In this document: in pieces, positions 36,034 to 47,931 of the stretch | Numbering within the stretch: position 1 is the first letter of the stretch | Layout: each line of letters opens with the position of its first letter | Assembly (NCBI RefSeq): GCF_000247695.1 | Contig: NW_004624732.1 | Location: 14,176,416-14,240,415 of the forward strand | DNA: 64,000 bases | Origin: Heterocephalus glaber | Lineage: Eukaryota > Chordata > Mammalia > Rodentia > Bathyergidae | Direction of reading: 5' to 3' | The notes under the pieces: generated by a model | What the model saw: the letters and a program-made list of their open reading frames with translations, nothing else | Told to the model about the DNA's origin: nothing | Database searches by the model: none | Made by a program: the position numbers and the translations under genes

Positions 36034-36777
36034 GGAACGGTTATTTCTAAGAAAGGAAAAAGGGACTGCAGAGAAGAACACAAAGGCCTTCAACCATATA
36101 AGGAAGTGTATTTCCTCAAAAATATTCAGAAATAAATATAGCAAATGCAAGGATTTATTACTGAGTGGTAGCACATAAGTGTTTTTCAAGTTGTAAAATC
36201 TTTTGAAATGTATGGTGTCAAAAGGGGAGCCAATATACAAATGTAAAAGTATAAACTCAATTGCAAAGGTAGAGGCACCATAAAACTGCCAATCTCCTAC
36301 TTAAACAACAGATTTACTTGCCTAAGTAGGTAAAATGGTTCCTATGTATAAGTACAAACTATGTATTCACATGGAAAACTGAGCAAGGCTGACCTCAATG
36401 GAAATTAGCATACAACTCATATGATTAATGCCATGTAACTAAGCTAGTACTTCTGGCATCAAAGCAATGTCTTATGAATTTATGATGAAATATATAATGC
36501 GAGATTCAAATCAAAACACGCAGGTGTTAAGTATTGCTGAAACTTACATGTAAGGGTGCTGTTAGACCCTAACGATAAAGAACGTATTTAGAAATACCTC
36601 TAGGATTATGAAATGGAGAGAAACAATCAGGAAGTCATTGATACAACAGGAAAACCTGCCAACATTTTCCAAAACCACTGACTGGAGGTATTTAGTCTCA
36701 GTCCTCTATAGTCTTCAGTTATAATACCCAGAAAGAAGCGATTTTGTAGAATGTTTTGTGATAACCAGCACACACCC

Positions 36778-36870
36778 CTCCTTTTTCAGATTTTGATACA
36801 GGGCCTTGCTAAATTGCCCAGACTGATCTCACAATCCTCCTGCCAGACTCTCCAGAGTACCTGGAATTAC
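36778..36870 (-). mobile_element. B1 fragment
   Basis: 'acagggccttgctaaattgc' and 'cctggaattacc' (complement of the B1 box). Confidence 0.6.
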
Positions 36871-37536
36871 CATATGAGCTTTTTAAAACTTTAATAATTT
36901 TCTTAGACAATTCTAAAGTATTCATCAAAGACATTTAAAGGGAAGGAATGTAACCAAATATTCTTCAATTTCATTGCTGTAGCATTCTTCCAAAACCATG
37001 ATGCACCAAATCATCAGGCACACTTCAGCCATTTATCTAAGCTGGCAGAGACTTGTGCCCCACACACTTTAAGAAAGCAACATGAAGTCCGCTGGAAGTA
37101 AATGCGCACTAGGTTTCCTGTGTTTGTGTGTGTCTGTCATTCAACAATCAAATGTTCTCTAGGAAAATTTCTGCAGACATTCATAATGCAACACAGAGTG
37201 AAGAAAAGAAGTGTACAGTCAATATTTTAAAAAATAGCAAAATGTAAAAACCAAACAAAAAAATATTTATAAGACTGATACAAGTCTGGCAATAACAAGA
37301 CTACCAGAAAATCACTCTAACAATAGTTATTAGTGTCAGCACAAAGACTGGGCCAAGAATTGAAAAGAAACCTCTAATAAGGAGGAAACAGTAGAACCAA
37401 GGAAAAAAGATGTTCCAAGTGACTTGCTGGACACTTCTGGGGTAAGCCTACTTTCTGAAACCAAGTTCAAAAGATAAACTGGTTCACTTTCGGTTAGCTA
37501 GGTAATACATTTTTTTTTTATTAAAACTTTACGTAC

Positions 37537-37620
37537 AGGGCTGGGGATTTAGCTCAGTGGTTCCGGAGTCTGCCTCGCAAGCGGAAAGATCTGAGTTCGA
37601 TCCCCGGTACCAAAAAAAAA
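37537..37620 (+). mobile_element. ID SINE
   Basis: Duplication TTTACGTACA at about 37528-37537 and 37621-37631. Confidence 0.92.
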
Positions 37621-37952
37621 GTTTACGTACATAAAAGCAACAAATAATTCTAGCCAAAGTGAAGTATTTAACCCCATGGTAATCATAGTCATCCACAGAA
37701 TCAACTGAACTTTGAATCCATGTTCTGTTAGAATCTTCTTGGGCATAGTCACACATTTTTGGTAAATGTGGTTCTCTATAATCTTGTCTACCTAATACTG
37801 CTCACATTTTGAAAGAAAGGTAACAGCAGTGACAAAAAAGCAGCTATATCAGAACAAAGTTACATGAATTCCTAAATATTGCTGATGGCAAGTGTTTGTC
37901 ACATGATCCCCTAGCAGGTTGTATGATTTGTAGCTATTAAGAATTTCTTCTA

Positions 37953-38110
37953 TGCCGGGAATGGTGGCACACACCTGTAATCCCAGCACTTGGGAGGCTG
38001 AGGCAGGAGAAACACTGTGAGTTCAAGGCCAGCCTGGATTACAAAGTGAGTTCAAGACCAGCCTGAACTACACGGCCAGATCCTGTCTCAAAAAGCAAAC
38101 AAACAAAAAG
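37953..38110 (+). mobile_element. B1 SINE
   Basis: Near-consensus full-length B1 with its tandem 29-bp unit and an AAAC tail; among the youngest-looking B1s here. Confidence 0.92.
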
Positions 38111-38346
38111 TAACAAAAAAGAGAATTTTTTTTATAAATGAGTAATCTGGACAACATAAACTCCAACTGGATCTTAACAATATCTTATGTTTCAAAGCAC
38201 AAAGTAGACAGCTAAGAAAACCTCAAATGGGAGATGATTAATTTTCATTATATAAAAAACACATTCCAATAAAGTATTTAGGCCATATTGATATAAATGA
38301 GTAAGTGGGGGTGAAGAGTGAAACCTCCCATGAATAAGAATTTCAA

Positions 38347-38432
38347 GGGCCGGGGATCTAGCTCAGTAGTTCCGCTGCCTGCCTTGCAAGTGGAAGGACC
38401 GGAGTTCAATCCCTGGTACCAAAAAAAAAAAA
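38347..38432 (+). mobile_element. ID SINE
   Basis: Duplication AAGAATTTCAA on both sides; A12 tail. Confidence 0.92.
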
Positions 38433-38917
38433 GAATTTCAAATAACTTATGTAGCTACTCCACCCTAAAGGAGGTGGTACATAACTCCCCACGCTTAAGT
38501 GGGAAGTTCATTTCGAAGAGTACAGCATGGGCAGAGAAGGAAAAGTAACATTCCACTGGAGAATCCAGAAAAACAGTATTTCAGGTGAGTGAGGTCAAGA
38601 TCAGGTCAAGCTGACAGTACACACCATGGTATGATGTGCTGAAAATGAAACTTTACCTCTGTGCTCCACATCCCAAAAACCCATAATCCTGAGTCTAATG
38701 ATGAGAAAACATCAGTTAAATTCTGTGGGGCACTCATAAAATATCATAAAAGTCTCATAAATACATTAGCTATAAGACAAGGGAACAAAATCTTCAAAGT
38801 GCTGAGGTGAGGGGGAAAAAAAAAAGACCTTGAATCTAGCATTCTCTATCTTGCCAGTGTTGTTATAAATGTAGGCATGAAATAAAGACATGTAACAACA
38901 TTTTAACAATATTTTTC

Positions 38918-39000
38918 ATAAACTCAGTAGGCTGAGGCAGAAGGATCATTAATTCAAAGCAAGCCTGAACTACATAAAAAGTCTGAACTCAAAAAAAGGA
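38918..39000 (+). mobile_element. B1 fragment
   Basis: 'cagtaggctgaggcagaagg' to 'aagcctgaactacata'. Confidence 0.6.
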
Positions 39001-39170
39001 ATAAAAAACTATTTTTGTTGCTCATAGATTTAAAAAAAAATCTTACCACTCTAAACACATGGAAACAAAATAATGCTTTTAAATTCAAATTTAACAACTA
39101 GACAACACAAGATGCTTAAAACTGACATCTTGTACTTTATTAACAAATGAGTGATGAAAAGCCTAGAGAA

Positions 39171-39260
39171 GGGCTGGGGATTTAGCTCAGTGGTTCTGCT
39201 GCCTGCCTCGCAAGTACAAGGTCCTGAGTTCAATCCCCGGTATCAAAAAAAAACAAAAAA
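39171..39260 (+). mobile_element. ID SINE
   Basis: Duplication AAAAGCCTAGA on both sides. Confidence 0.92.
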
Positions 39261-39663
39261 AAGCCTAGACAGCAAAAATTAGACCTACACAAACTGTACT
39301 GAAAGCCAATATTCTGTTCTTCAATAAAACAGACTAATGTTTCATCTGTTCTCTGCTCTGAGTAGTATCAAGAGTGAGTCATAAGAATGTCACAACCTAC
39401 TGTTAATTCTCTCTTACAGGAAGAGAGTAACTAAGAGATGAAATTAGCTCTTCCCAATAGAACCACAAGTACAGTGTCAGATGAGTTGCACTGGAATCAA
39501 CAAAAGGACGTTAAATATAATTTAATTCAAATGGGTAATGTGTTCAGTGCTCACATGCTACACAGCAATTATTAGTAAAAAACTGAATAAACCAAATGTT
39601 AATCCTCAGATGTCACTAGTTGTATCCTCATGTAATTTACTTACCCTTAATATTTTCATGTAT

Positions 39664-39743
39664 AGCCAGGGATTTAGCTCAGTGGCACGGAACCTGCCAC
39701 GCAAGTGGAAGGTTGTGAGTTCGATCCCCGGTACCCAAAAAAT
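39664..39743 (+). mobile_element. ID SINE, short D-arm form
   Basis: CAGTGGCACGGAACCTGCC; the tail starts CCCAAAAAA. Target duplication not clear. Confidence 0.88.
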
Positions 39744-39856
39744 ATACATAACTTTTTTTAATGTATAAAATGGACATTACTACTCAATTGTGGGGTTATT
39801 TCAGGAATTAAATAAAGTATTATCATCTTGCCTAGCACATTTTGTTGTTGTAGAGT

Positions 39857-39975
39857 TATTTGTTTTTGAGACAGTTTCACTGTGTTTTCCAGTCTGGTCT
39901 TGAACTCCCGGGCTAAAGCCATCCTTTTGCCTCAACTTCCGGAGTAGCTGAGACCCCACGTATGCACTACCCACC
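39857..39975 (-). mobile_element. B1-type SINE
   Basis: 'tttttgagacagtttcactg' and 'cttgaactcccgggctaaag', Alu/B1-like, on the - strand. Confidence 0.7.
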
Positions 39976-40359
39976 TCCTTGGTTCTAGCATTCATTTTGA
40001 ACACTCAGTGAATGAAACCTTTCACTTTGACCCAATCTCTGCCCTGAAAGGGCTCACTATAGGGACAAGTGTTCCATACAGACTTAGTAATCCAACAAGA
40101 GCTATTTAACAATGTGAATAAAGTATGGAAGACAGAAAATAGCTCAACTTGAAAGCACTTCCCCAAAGTAAAACTTCCCTAAGGCTTAAATTTCAGTTTT
40201 TAAATGACCACCGAAAAACAGCCTGAGTTCTGCCCACCAACATCCAATTCAAGCGTTAAGACTGGATGCAATGCCATTGATCTCTCAGAGATGGGAGCTC
40301 TAAAATGGGAGACCACTGTTACCTTCACTGGTTTGACTATTCTTAGTGACTAACACAGA

Positions 40360-40440
40360 TATATAAGGGCCTGGGATTATAACACAGTGGTAGAGATTTG
40401 GCCACTGGGTTCCATCCCAGCACAATAAAATAAAATAAAG
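40360..40440 (+). mobile_element. dID-like fragment
   Basis: 'ggcctgggattataacacag' and 'gttccatcccagcacaataa'. Confidence 0.5.
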
Positions 40441-40726
40441 GCAGATAATACTTCTGATGTGACTATAGATTCCCTTGGCCCAAAATGCTAACTCCAAAAC
40501 TGAGAAGATGATACCAATCATTTCCTTATTTTGGGTACAAATGTTTGATGACTCTACATTTCCTCAGTTTTGAAAGAATATTAACACATTTCTAGGGGGG
40601 AAAAAAACCAGGAAAAATACTAACAAAATGTTTTTCAGTTAATCACTTACCTCTAAATCCTCCAGCAGTGTCATGGATTGCCTTATATTTAAATATACGA
40701 TTAAAATTTTAATACGAAGAAATGTT

Positions 40727-40800
40727 TTTTGTTTTTGAGACAAGGCCTCATTCTGAAGTTCAGGCCGACCTTGCAGCAATTGCCTGTTTACCTCAAGACT
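40727..40800 (-). mobile_element. B1 fragment
   Basis: 'gtttttgagacaaggcctca' with 'ttcaggccgaccttg', - strand. Confidence 0.55.
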
Positions 40801-40920
40801 GTCCTTCGCTACCCACCTCTAAACACATATATGCAAGTCCAGGGAGTTTACCATCCAGAAGAGCAGCCTTTTAAGTACGTGGACCTAATGAAGCAGCTAC
40901 CAAAAAAATGCATGTATTAA

Positions 40921-41040
40921 AGCCAGGCATGGCGGTGCTCATCTGTAATCCTATCACACAGGAGGTGGAGGCAGGAGAAACCCATGTTCAAGGTCAGCCT
41001 GAACTACACAGTTGAGACCTTGTCTCAAACAAAAAACCCA
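40921..41040 (+). mobile_element. B1 SINE with CA-repeat tail
   Basis: B1 box 'ctgtaatcctatcacacagg'; its tail merges into a CA-rich repeat at 41045-41092. Confidence 0.75.
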
Positions 41041-41044
41041 AAAC

Positions 41045-41092
41045 GCACACACGCACGTGTGTACACACACACACACAGACACACACACACTT
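41045..41092 (+). repeat. CA microsatellite (imperfect)
   Basis: Mostly ACAC with GTGT and GACA interruptions. Confidence 0.9.
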
Positions 41093-41107
41093 CAATTACT
41101 ATGCTTA

Positions 41108-41180
41108 TTTTTGCAGTCCTGGGAACCCAACCCAGGGCCTCTCACATACTAGGCAAGAACTTCACTATGCTGAACATTTA
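41108..41180 (-). mobile_element. dID-like fragment
   Basis: 'cctgggaacccaacccaggg' through 'aacttcactatgctgaac'. Confidence 0.5.
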
Positions 41181-41315
41181 AGGTGTTCAAATATTAAACA
41201 AAACACAAAATTTGCCACTATGAAAAACAAAAAGACCAATCACTTAAGGTTGCTAGAAATGAAATACGTAACTGATGAATAAAGTTGGTATCAGAAGAAC
41301 TAAAAAACAGATTGG

Positions 41316-41418
41316 GGGGCCAGGGATTTAGCTCAGTGGTTTCGCTGCCTGCTGAGCAAGCGCAAGGACCCGAGTTCAATCCCTGGTACCAAAAACAAAA
41401 CAAAACAAAACAAAAAAA
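41316..41418 (+). mobile_element. ID SINE, 'CTGCTG' subfamily
   Basis: GGTTTCGCTGCCTGCTGAGC; AAAAC-repeat tail; flanks ACAGATTGGG / AAAGATTGGG. Confidence 0.92.
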
Positions 41419-42175
41419 GATTGGGCAAGAAGGTTACACAGTATTCTGTAAGATAAAAACAGAAATCTCTCACTACTTAAAAGGACAGAAACACAAAATA
41501 TGAAAGAAAAAATAATACAATGCAAACAGCACTGGGATACCTAATATTCATGTCCTGAGAATGCTATAAAATATGTAGAGAAATGGGAAATAAGACTGCA
41601 CCTTAAAGGGTGCTAAGAAAGATTAAGTTTAAAATATAACTTGCAAATCCATACTTTAAAAGACTCTTTTCATAGAGAAAAAGGTCATTTAAAGGACACT
41701 CAAAGAAGAAAACTAGGGAGAATAAGCACTGCAATCTGATTCTATCAGAGAAACAATTAAAGATAATTAAGGTCTTCAAAGTTCCAAGGGAAAAGGACTT
41801 CAAACCAAGAATTCACACCCCAGATAAATCTTAAGTCAAGTATAAATGTGATGGCAAATTGAAGACCTTTCTAGACACATGTATTTTGAAACTGCAGTTT
41901 TGGAGGAAAAAATTTGAAACTGTTTTTCAACTAAATTGAAAAAAATGAGTGGACTGAGAGGAGACCAAGAAACTCTAATATGACAGTAGATATAAGAACA
42001 GAAAACAATCCAAATTAGAGCAGGAAGTTGGAGAACTTGAAGAATGCATTCAAAAACAAAAAAAATCCATTCATTCAAACTGCAGTTAAAAAGCTAAAAC
42101 CTTGCCAGAATAAAAGGTTTTAGTGGCACTAAGAAAAAAGTGAAGTTAATCTGAAATTTTAAGAAAAACTGTAAT

Positions 42176-42256
42176 GGGCCAGGGATTTAGCTCAGTGGTG
42201 TTGTATCTGCCTCTCAAGTGCAAGGTCCTGAGTTTAATCCCTGGTACCAAAAAAAA
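42176..42256 (+). mobile_element. ID SINE, 'GGTGTTGTATC' form
   Basis: Short D-arm form. Flanks AAGAAAAACTGTAA / AAGAAAAACTATAA form an imperfect duplication. Confidence 0.9.
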
Positions 42257-42330
42257 GAAAAACTATAACAAAGTAAACTGTGGCATTATTTTCAATAGCT
42301 GACTGAGCGATGGACTTAAGAAAAGTGTCT

Positions 42331-42417
42331 TGGGGGGACTTAGCTCAGTGGTGCTGCATCTGCCTCGAAAGCACAAGGTCCTGAGTTCAATCCCTGGTAC
42401 CAGAAAAACAAACAAAC
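42331..42417 (+). mobile_element. ID SINE (first of a second same-site pair)
   Basis: 'GGTGCTGCATC' form, with target AAGAAAAGTGTC at 42318-42329 and 42418-42429. Confidence 0.9.
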
Positions 42418-42429
42418 AAGAAAAGTGTC

Positions 42430-42531
42430 GGGGCTGGGGATTTAGCTCAGTGGTTCCGTTGATTGCTTTGCAAGCACAAGGACCCGAGTTCGATCCCCGG
42501 TACCAAAAAAAGAAAAAAAACAAAACAAAAC
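42430..42531 (+). mobile_element. ID SINE (second of a second same-site pair)
   Basis: Different subtype (GGTTCCGTTGATTGC); third copy of AAGAAAAGTGTC at 42532-42543. Confidence 0.92.
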
Positions 42532-43084
42532 AAGAAAAGTGTCTTGTTGACAACTTTCTTTCATCTGGTTATATGATTATCATTCTTCCTCTAAAGCCCG
42601 ATTACATTACTTAATTCTGGGATACAGTATCATTCATATGAGAAATTGTAGTTTTTGGTTTTTGTTTCTTAGAATTTTTAAATAGGAAAAGAATACAGGA
42701 TAATTGTAGTTGAGTAACAATAAAAATGGTTTAAAATCTATGACTATATAAGTAAAGGAAGGTAGAGAGGTACAAGGTAGAGAAGTAGAAAAACAATGAG
42801 ACGCAGATTTCCTTCTGAAACCTTATGGTGAGTGGAAAAATTCTGCATAAAATTAATTGGTGAGCCCCAAAACTTAAGATTTAAGAACACTGAAAGCTGT
42901 AAACTACAATTCACCATAATAAAAACCTGAAAGGGCATAGCTGGTGGCAAAAGACCATTAAATTCCTTATTTTTCATGACAGGAAGAAAAAATGTGCCAT
43001 ACCAGGCAGATACAGTAAGATATTATTTATAATTCTGATGGTAACCACAGTATAAATAAAAATAAAATCAGAAGTTACTGCTGG

Positions 43085-43293
43085 GAGCAAGGCATGGTGC
43101 CACATACTTGTAATCCTAGCACTCTAGGAGGCCACCGCAAAAGGATCATAAATTTGAGCCTAGACCAGGCAATTTAGCAACTTACCGAGACAGTCTCAAA
43201 ATTTTAAAAGTAAAGGGTGGTAGGACAAGAGGGCTGGGGATGTAGTTCTGTCCAAAGGGCCTGGGTTCAATCCTCAGTAGCCCCCCACACAAA
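43085..43293 (+). mobile_element. B1-dID composite
   Basis: B1 half to about 43205, linker, then 'gggctggggatgtagttctg' dID half. Confidence 0.75.
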
Positions 43294-43750
43294 AATCTCC
43301 AAAGTTAGGTATAAGTTTAACAAATTTTTACATTTCAAGTTCTATCACCTCTATAGTGTCAAATACATATGGTATCATTTTATAAAAATAAGTAACTTTC
43401 TTAAACTTTGCCCTTAATGATGTCTAGGACATTAACAACAACTCTTTCCAAAAGCCCTTTGACTCACTGAGTTTATTGTCATGAGTCTATTGTCACAAGT
43501 CTAATGCAAATTACATAAGTGCAAACAAAAATAAAGGTACAAGGAAGCTTGATGCACAACTTCCTCTTAGCAAAAATCTGCAATTCCTAATGCCCGTCCA
43601 TGAAGAATGGTTAAATAATTCATGGTAGCTACATACTATAGAACATTATCAAGCAAAGACTAGGGGATAATGACTGAGATATATAGTGTGTAGTAAGAAA
43701 AGCAAATAGCAAAGAAATGTGTATAGTATAACCCCTTTCTACAGTAATTT

Positions 43751-43841
43751 TTTTTTTTTTTTTTTTTGGTACCGGGGATCGAACTCAGGTCCTTGCACTT
43801 GCGCAGCAGGCGGTAAAACCACTGAGTTAAGCCCCCGGCCC
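43751..43841 (-). mobile_element. ID SINE, 'CTGCTG' subfamily
   Basis: Complement of CTGCTGCGCAAG; duplication TCTACAGTAATTTTT. Confidence 0.92.
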
Positions 43842-45135
43842 GTCTACAGTAATTTTTTAAAATTGTTTTTGTATATGAATAAGAACTCTGGAAAGATACA
43901 TATCAAATTATTAAAAGAATAGTTCTTACCTCTGGAGATTTGGAAAGGGGAGGGGAAGACAATGACTTTTACTTCTAATTGTTTAACATTTTAATGAATG
44001 TTTATTACCTTTGTAATACGCAGAAATTACAAAAAAAATTAATTTTACATTAATCTCATCCACTTCTTTCCTTATTTTTCCACCCCTCCCATCCAACAAC
44101 ACTGTTGCACCACACATCTCAGCCTTCCACAGAGTACAATGTGAATCCAGCTCATAACTCTCTCCAGTTCTTACTTCCATGAGATAAAAAGAATATATCT
44201 GCTGTCATGTGTGACTGACAAAAGCAATGCATTAGTCTTCACCCTGGTTGGTGAGGAATGGCACCGCTAATGAAGCCAGGCTGCAAGTGAGATCCCCATA
44301 CATGTCAGTGATTGTATTCGTCCTCTGTCATCTTCCTGATTACCCATCACAGGACAAGATATGGAAAGACCAAAGTAAATCCCTTTAAACTAGGTAATGG
44401 CAAACACTTCTGTAAAATACATACTCAGAGTGGGCTTTCCATGGCATGTTTGTTCTATTCTGAAGAACACCTCAGTGTATTATGACCAGAGTTTACACAT
44501 TTCTTTTGCCATCAGACACACAGAAATCCTGTAATCATGCTATTGATGCTTCCCAGGGAGAAGATGCTGTTAGCCGGGTATGTGCAGCAGCACTGCTCTT
44601 TGCTCTAGGAGACCAGTGTAATGTTGAGACCTGCGAGCCATGAAGTTTCCAGTTTCTGCTCTAGAATTTCATCTTCAGTCAGCACAGTGGATATAAAAAT
44701 CAAAACAATGTGGCAGAATGAAGGCTTTTCACCCTTTACTGTGCTTAAAGAATTTTACTGTCACTATACTTTTTTAGAAACATTGACAATAAAAGGAGAA
44801 AAGACCAAAGAAAAATAGACTGAGGACATAATGCAACAAAAGTTCTGGTTATAGAAATATTCATAACAAAAACATCTGATTTTGATTCAATTTAAAATTA
44901 AGATGTATATTTAAAAATGTCAAAATAATTCACCTACAAAAAATATAGCTTTTTTTTGCCTTTGTTTTTTCAAGACATTTCAAACCTAGTAAAACGTAGC
45001 AATACATTGCTATAAATCCAGAGTATCTCAATATAAGATAAACTCATCAAACAGAGTTTACCTAACTAGAACTCAAAAAAGCAGTTGGTAGTTCTCAAGG
45101 AAGATTCAGCTATACTATCTATTCAAAAAAATAAA

Positions 45136-45170
45136 TAAGAAAAATAAATAAATAAATAAATAAATAAACA
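45136..45170 (+). repeat. AAAT microsatellite
   Basis: (AAAT)n directly upstream of the deleted ID at 45178. Confidence 0.85.
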
Positions 45171-45177
45171 AGAGCTA

Positions 45178-45257
45178 GGGCCGGGGATTTAGCTGCCTGC
45201 CTCGCAAGCACTAGGTCCCGAGTTCGATCTGATCCCCCATACAAAAAAAAAAAAAAA
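45178..45257 (+). mobile_element. ID SINE with internal deletion
   Basis: GATTTAGCTGCCTGCCTCGC: about 13 nt between the A box and the anticodon-arm region are missing, and GATCT is duplicated in the B-box region. A15 tail. Confidence 0.85.
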
Positions 45258-45475
45258 GAGCCAAGTGTGGAGCACACACCTGCAATCCCAGTACTTGGGA
45301 GGCTGAGCCAGAAGGACTACAAGTTTGATTGGGGCCAGCCTTAGCAACTTAGCAATACCTCTCTCAAAGTTAAAAACAAAAACAAAAACAAAAAAACCTG
45401 GAAATACAGCTCAGTGGTGGATCATCTGCCTAGCATGGATGAAGTGCTGGGTTCAATCCTTAGTATGGCAAAAAA
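45258..45475 (+). mobile_element. B1-dID composite
   Basis: B1 half, AAAAAC linker, and 'ggaaatacagctcagtggtg' dID half. Confidence 0.75.
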
Positions 45476-45574
45476 CAAAAATCAAGCAAGTGCACAAGTA
45501 GATAAAAGCAAAGAGAACTCTGGAAATGGTGCATGGGAATGTTGGGAGTAAAAATTTCCTTAAGATTTCCTGCA

Positions 45575-45665
45575 GGGCCGAGGATTTAGCTCAGTGGTTT
45601 CGCCACCTGCCTTGCAAGCGCAAGGACCCAAGTTCGATCCCCGGTACCAAAAAAAAAAAAAAAAA
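45575..45665 (+). mobile_element. ID SINE
   Basis: Duplication AAGATTTCCTG on both sides; A17 tail. Confidence 0.92.
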
Positions 45666-46327
45666 GATTTCCTGTGGTTCTGATATGACAGTGGAGGTAT
45701 GAGAACTTACATAGAGTTTTTAAAAAATAAGTCATAGTTCCATTTCAATACGTTATTTATTTAAATATGGCTTACAATACAGTTGACACTTCTAAACCTA
45801 AGAATCACTACTGAAAAGAGTATAACATATCCCACACCAACTCTTGATTCAATAATGCTTCCCTTTGACATGTCTCCTAGTCAATTCTAAGTTCCTCTTT
45901 AACTAAAATATTCTATGTTCTTTGCTTTATTCGTGTGTTAGTATCTGTCTCTGACATACATGACTTAAACAACACACACCATCCTCACGCTGTATTGTGG
46001 GGGCTACCTTCTCTGTAAGAATGAGGTTCTCACAAAACCCCTGGGCAGTAGGTATCACTGACCCCACTTTAGAGATGAGGAAATAGAAGGTGAGAGACTA
46101 TCCAAGCCCAGTGGCAGAGCTAGGATTTATAGCCAAATTACTGACTTTTAGCTGAGTAATGTTTAAAGCAATACTGAAGAAGAAAAAAGATTGCATCAAG
46201 TAGAAACTATGTACCTAGAATTTTGGACCAGCTATAGAGCACAGGTTCTACATTAAAATTTTTTCTTCTTTGTCATTTAAACATAATAAACAGTAATTAC
46301 ACTAGATCCTTTTGTCATTAAATTTTC

Positions 46328-46420
46328 TTTTTTCTTTTTCTTTTTTTGTACCAGGGATCAAACTCAGGTCCTTATACTTGCGGGGCAGGCAGCGGAACCA
46401 CTGAGCTAAATCCCTGGCCC
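46328..46420 (-). mobile_element. ID SINE
   Basis: Flanks TTTTGT(C/T)ATTAAATTTT form a duplication; tail TTTTTCTTTTTTT. Confidence 0.9.
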
Positions 46421-46607
46421 ATTTTGTTATTAAATTTTAAAGGCAGCAAGCAATACACCAAGTAGTTTATCCTTTCCTTCTTACAGGAAAAAACAGCTGT
46501 TATGAATAGACTTGTACTCATCACTGACTGTGAAAAGACATAGTAAACCAGTACTATTCTACATCAATCCTTCTAGCAAATGGATTAAACAAACAAACAA
46601 ACAAAAA

Positions 46608-46680
46608 AAATCAGGTTGTGGTTGCAGCTCAGTGGCAGATACTGTGAGCCCTTGGGTTTAATCCTTAGCAGCAAGAGAGA
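46608..46680 (+). mobile_element. dID-like fragment
   Basis: 'gtggttgcagctcagtggca' and 'cttgggtttaatccttagca'. Confidence 0.55.
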
Positions 46681-46847
46681 AAAACATATATAAATACACA
46701 ATGTACAAATTTAAATAGGTGACAGGACCAGTAAGAATCATGAAAATAGGTTTCGATTCAAACAGATTTAGTTTCAAAATACAGTATCTTATTATTCAGG
46801 CACTTTAACCAAGATGTCACCAGAAATCTGTGTATATAAAAAAATTT

Positions 46848-46912
46848 TTCCTCAGTGCTGGGGAATAAGAGCTCAGGGCCTTGACCACTGAAGTACATTC
46901 TCACTCATATGC
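46848..46912 (-). mobile_element. dID-like fragment
   Basis: 'cagtgctggggaataagagc' through 'ccactgaagtacattctcac'. Confidence 0.45.
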
Positions 46913-47035
46913 CTAGACATATAAAGATGAATTCTGGCATCTAATACATAATTTAGATATAGACACAAATGATTATGTACTGACTTCCCTGCTAATTACG
47001 TGCTAACTGCACAATACTTAAATCTTAAAATAGTT

Positions 47036-47100
47036 TGGAAGTGTAGCTCAGTGGTAGAGCTCTTGCCTTGCATATGCAAGGTCCTGGGTTCAATCCTGAG
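47036..47100 (+). mobile_element. Classic-type ID fragment
   Basis: 'gtgtagctcagtggtagagc' with 'cttgccttgcatatgcaagg', closer to the general rodent ID/tRNA-Ala form than to the dominant subfamily here. Confidence 0.65.
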
Positions 47101-47288
47101 ATTCTCCATGTTCCCTATGATCTCTGGTCTTTGTTGCAATGAGTAATAAAACCAACTTGCTCAACTATAGGTATGTCCCTGGTGGTCTTCAGCTGAAGGG
47201 TACTGACATTTGTGAATAAGATGGTGAAAGGAAATTAGACTGAATGCTCTAGGTTTACAAAGTAACTATAAAACAAGCTTTATTAATA
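47096..47288. repeat. 190-bp direct repeat, copy A
   Basis: About 92% identical by eye to 50274-50466, same orientation, 3.2 kb apart. It contains AATAAA ('gagtaataaaaccaac') and 'ccctggtggtcttcagctga'. This is LTR-like (signal followed by a short 3' part), but no family is assigned. Confidence 0.75.
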
Positions 47289-47510
47289 CACTAACACTAC
47301 AAACAAAATAAATGAACACATTTTTGTGTATAGAAAAGACTTTAGGAGAAAAATCCTGTTCTAGAGTTTTCATCCCTACTTAGTCCAAATCAACATTTCA
47401 AGGTTACTACTGTGCAACTCAAAGAACAAAAGTATAAAAGCTCTTGTAATCTAAATCCATTTTAAAATCCATGTAAACATTAAAAACTATCATAAAAGAA
47501 GCCATGAAGC

Positions 47511-47636
47511 TATGAACAGTGGTGCCCAAATGTAATCCCAGCTAATCCAGAGAGTCAAGTAGGAGGATCTCTTCAGCCCAGGAGTTTGAGGTTAGCCTGG
47601 GCAACATATTGAGACCCAGCTCCAAAAAAAAAAAAA
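47511..47636 (+). mobile_element. B1/Alu-like SINE
   Basis: 'gcccaaatgtaatcccagct' and 'gaggttagcctgggcaacat', A13 tail. Confidence 0.7.
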
Positions 47637-47780
47637 ATGTTAGTACTACTTGAAGAGATGTCTATAATGTGCCTTTCTGTCTAAAAGAGCTAGATATGTT
47701 GTATTCCATAATCATAACACTACCCAAATGTGCTCAGGACTTCTAATGAGTGAGTATTCATGGTTAAATCTTAACTACAA

Positions 47781-47931
47781 CAGGACGTGGTGGTGTACCC
47801 ATATAATCCTAGCACTTCCAAGACTGAGGATTGCTGTGAGTTCAGTGCCAGCCTGGGCCACATTGTGAGTTCAAGGCCAGCCTGAAATGCATAGTAAAAC
47901 CCTATCTCAAAACAAAACAAAAACAACAAAA
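47781..47931 (+). mobile_element. B1 SINE
   Basis: Full-length B1 with the 29-bp repeat; duplication TCTTAACTACAA on both sides. Confidence 0.88.

Noticed and set aside
42318..42543. Regularly spaced 12-mers with ~100-bp units as a CRISPR-like or satellite array
   Set aside because: The repeats are target duplications of two ID SINEs; the genome is a mammal's.
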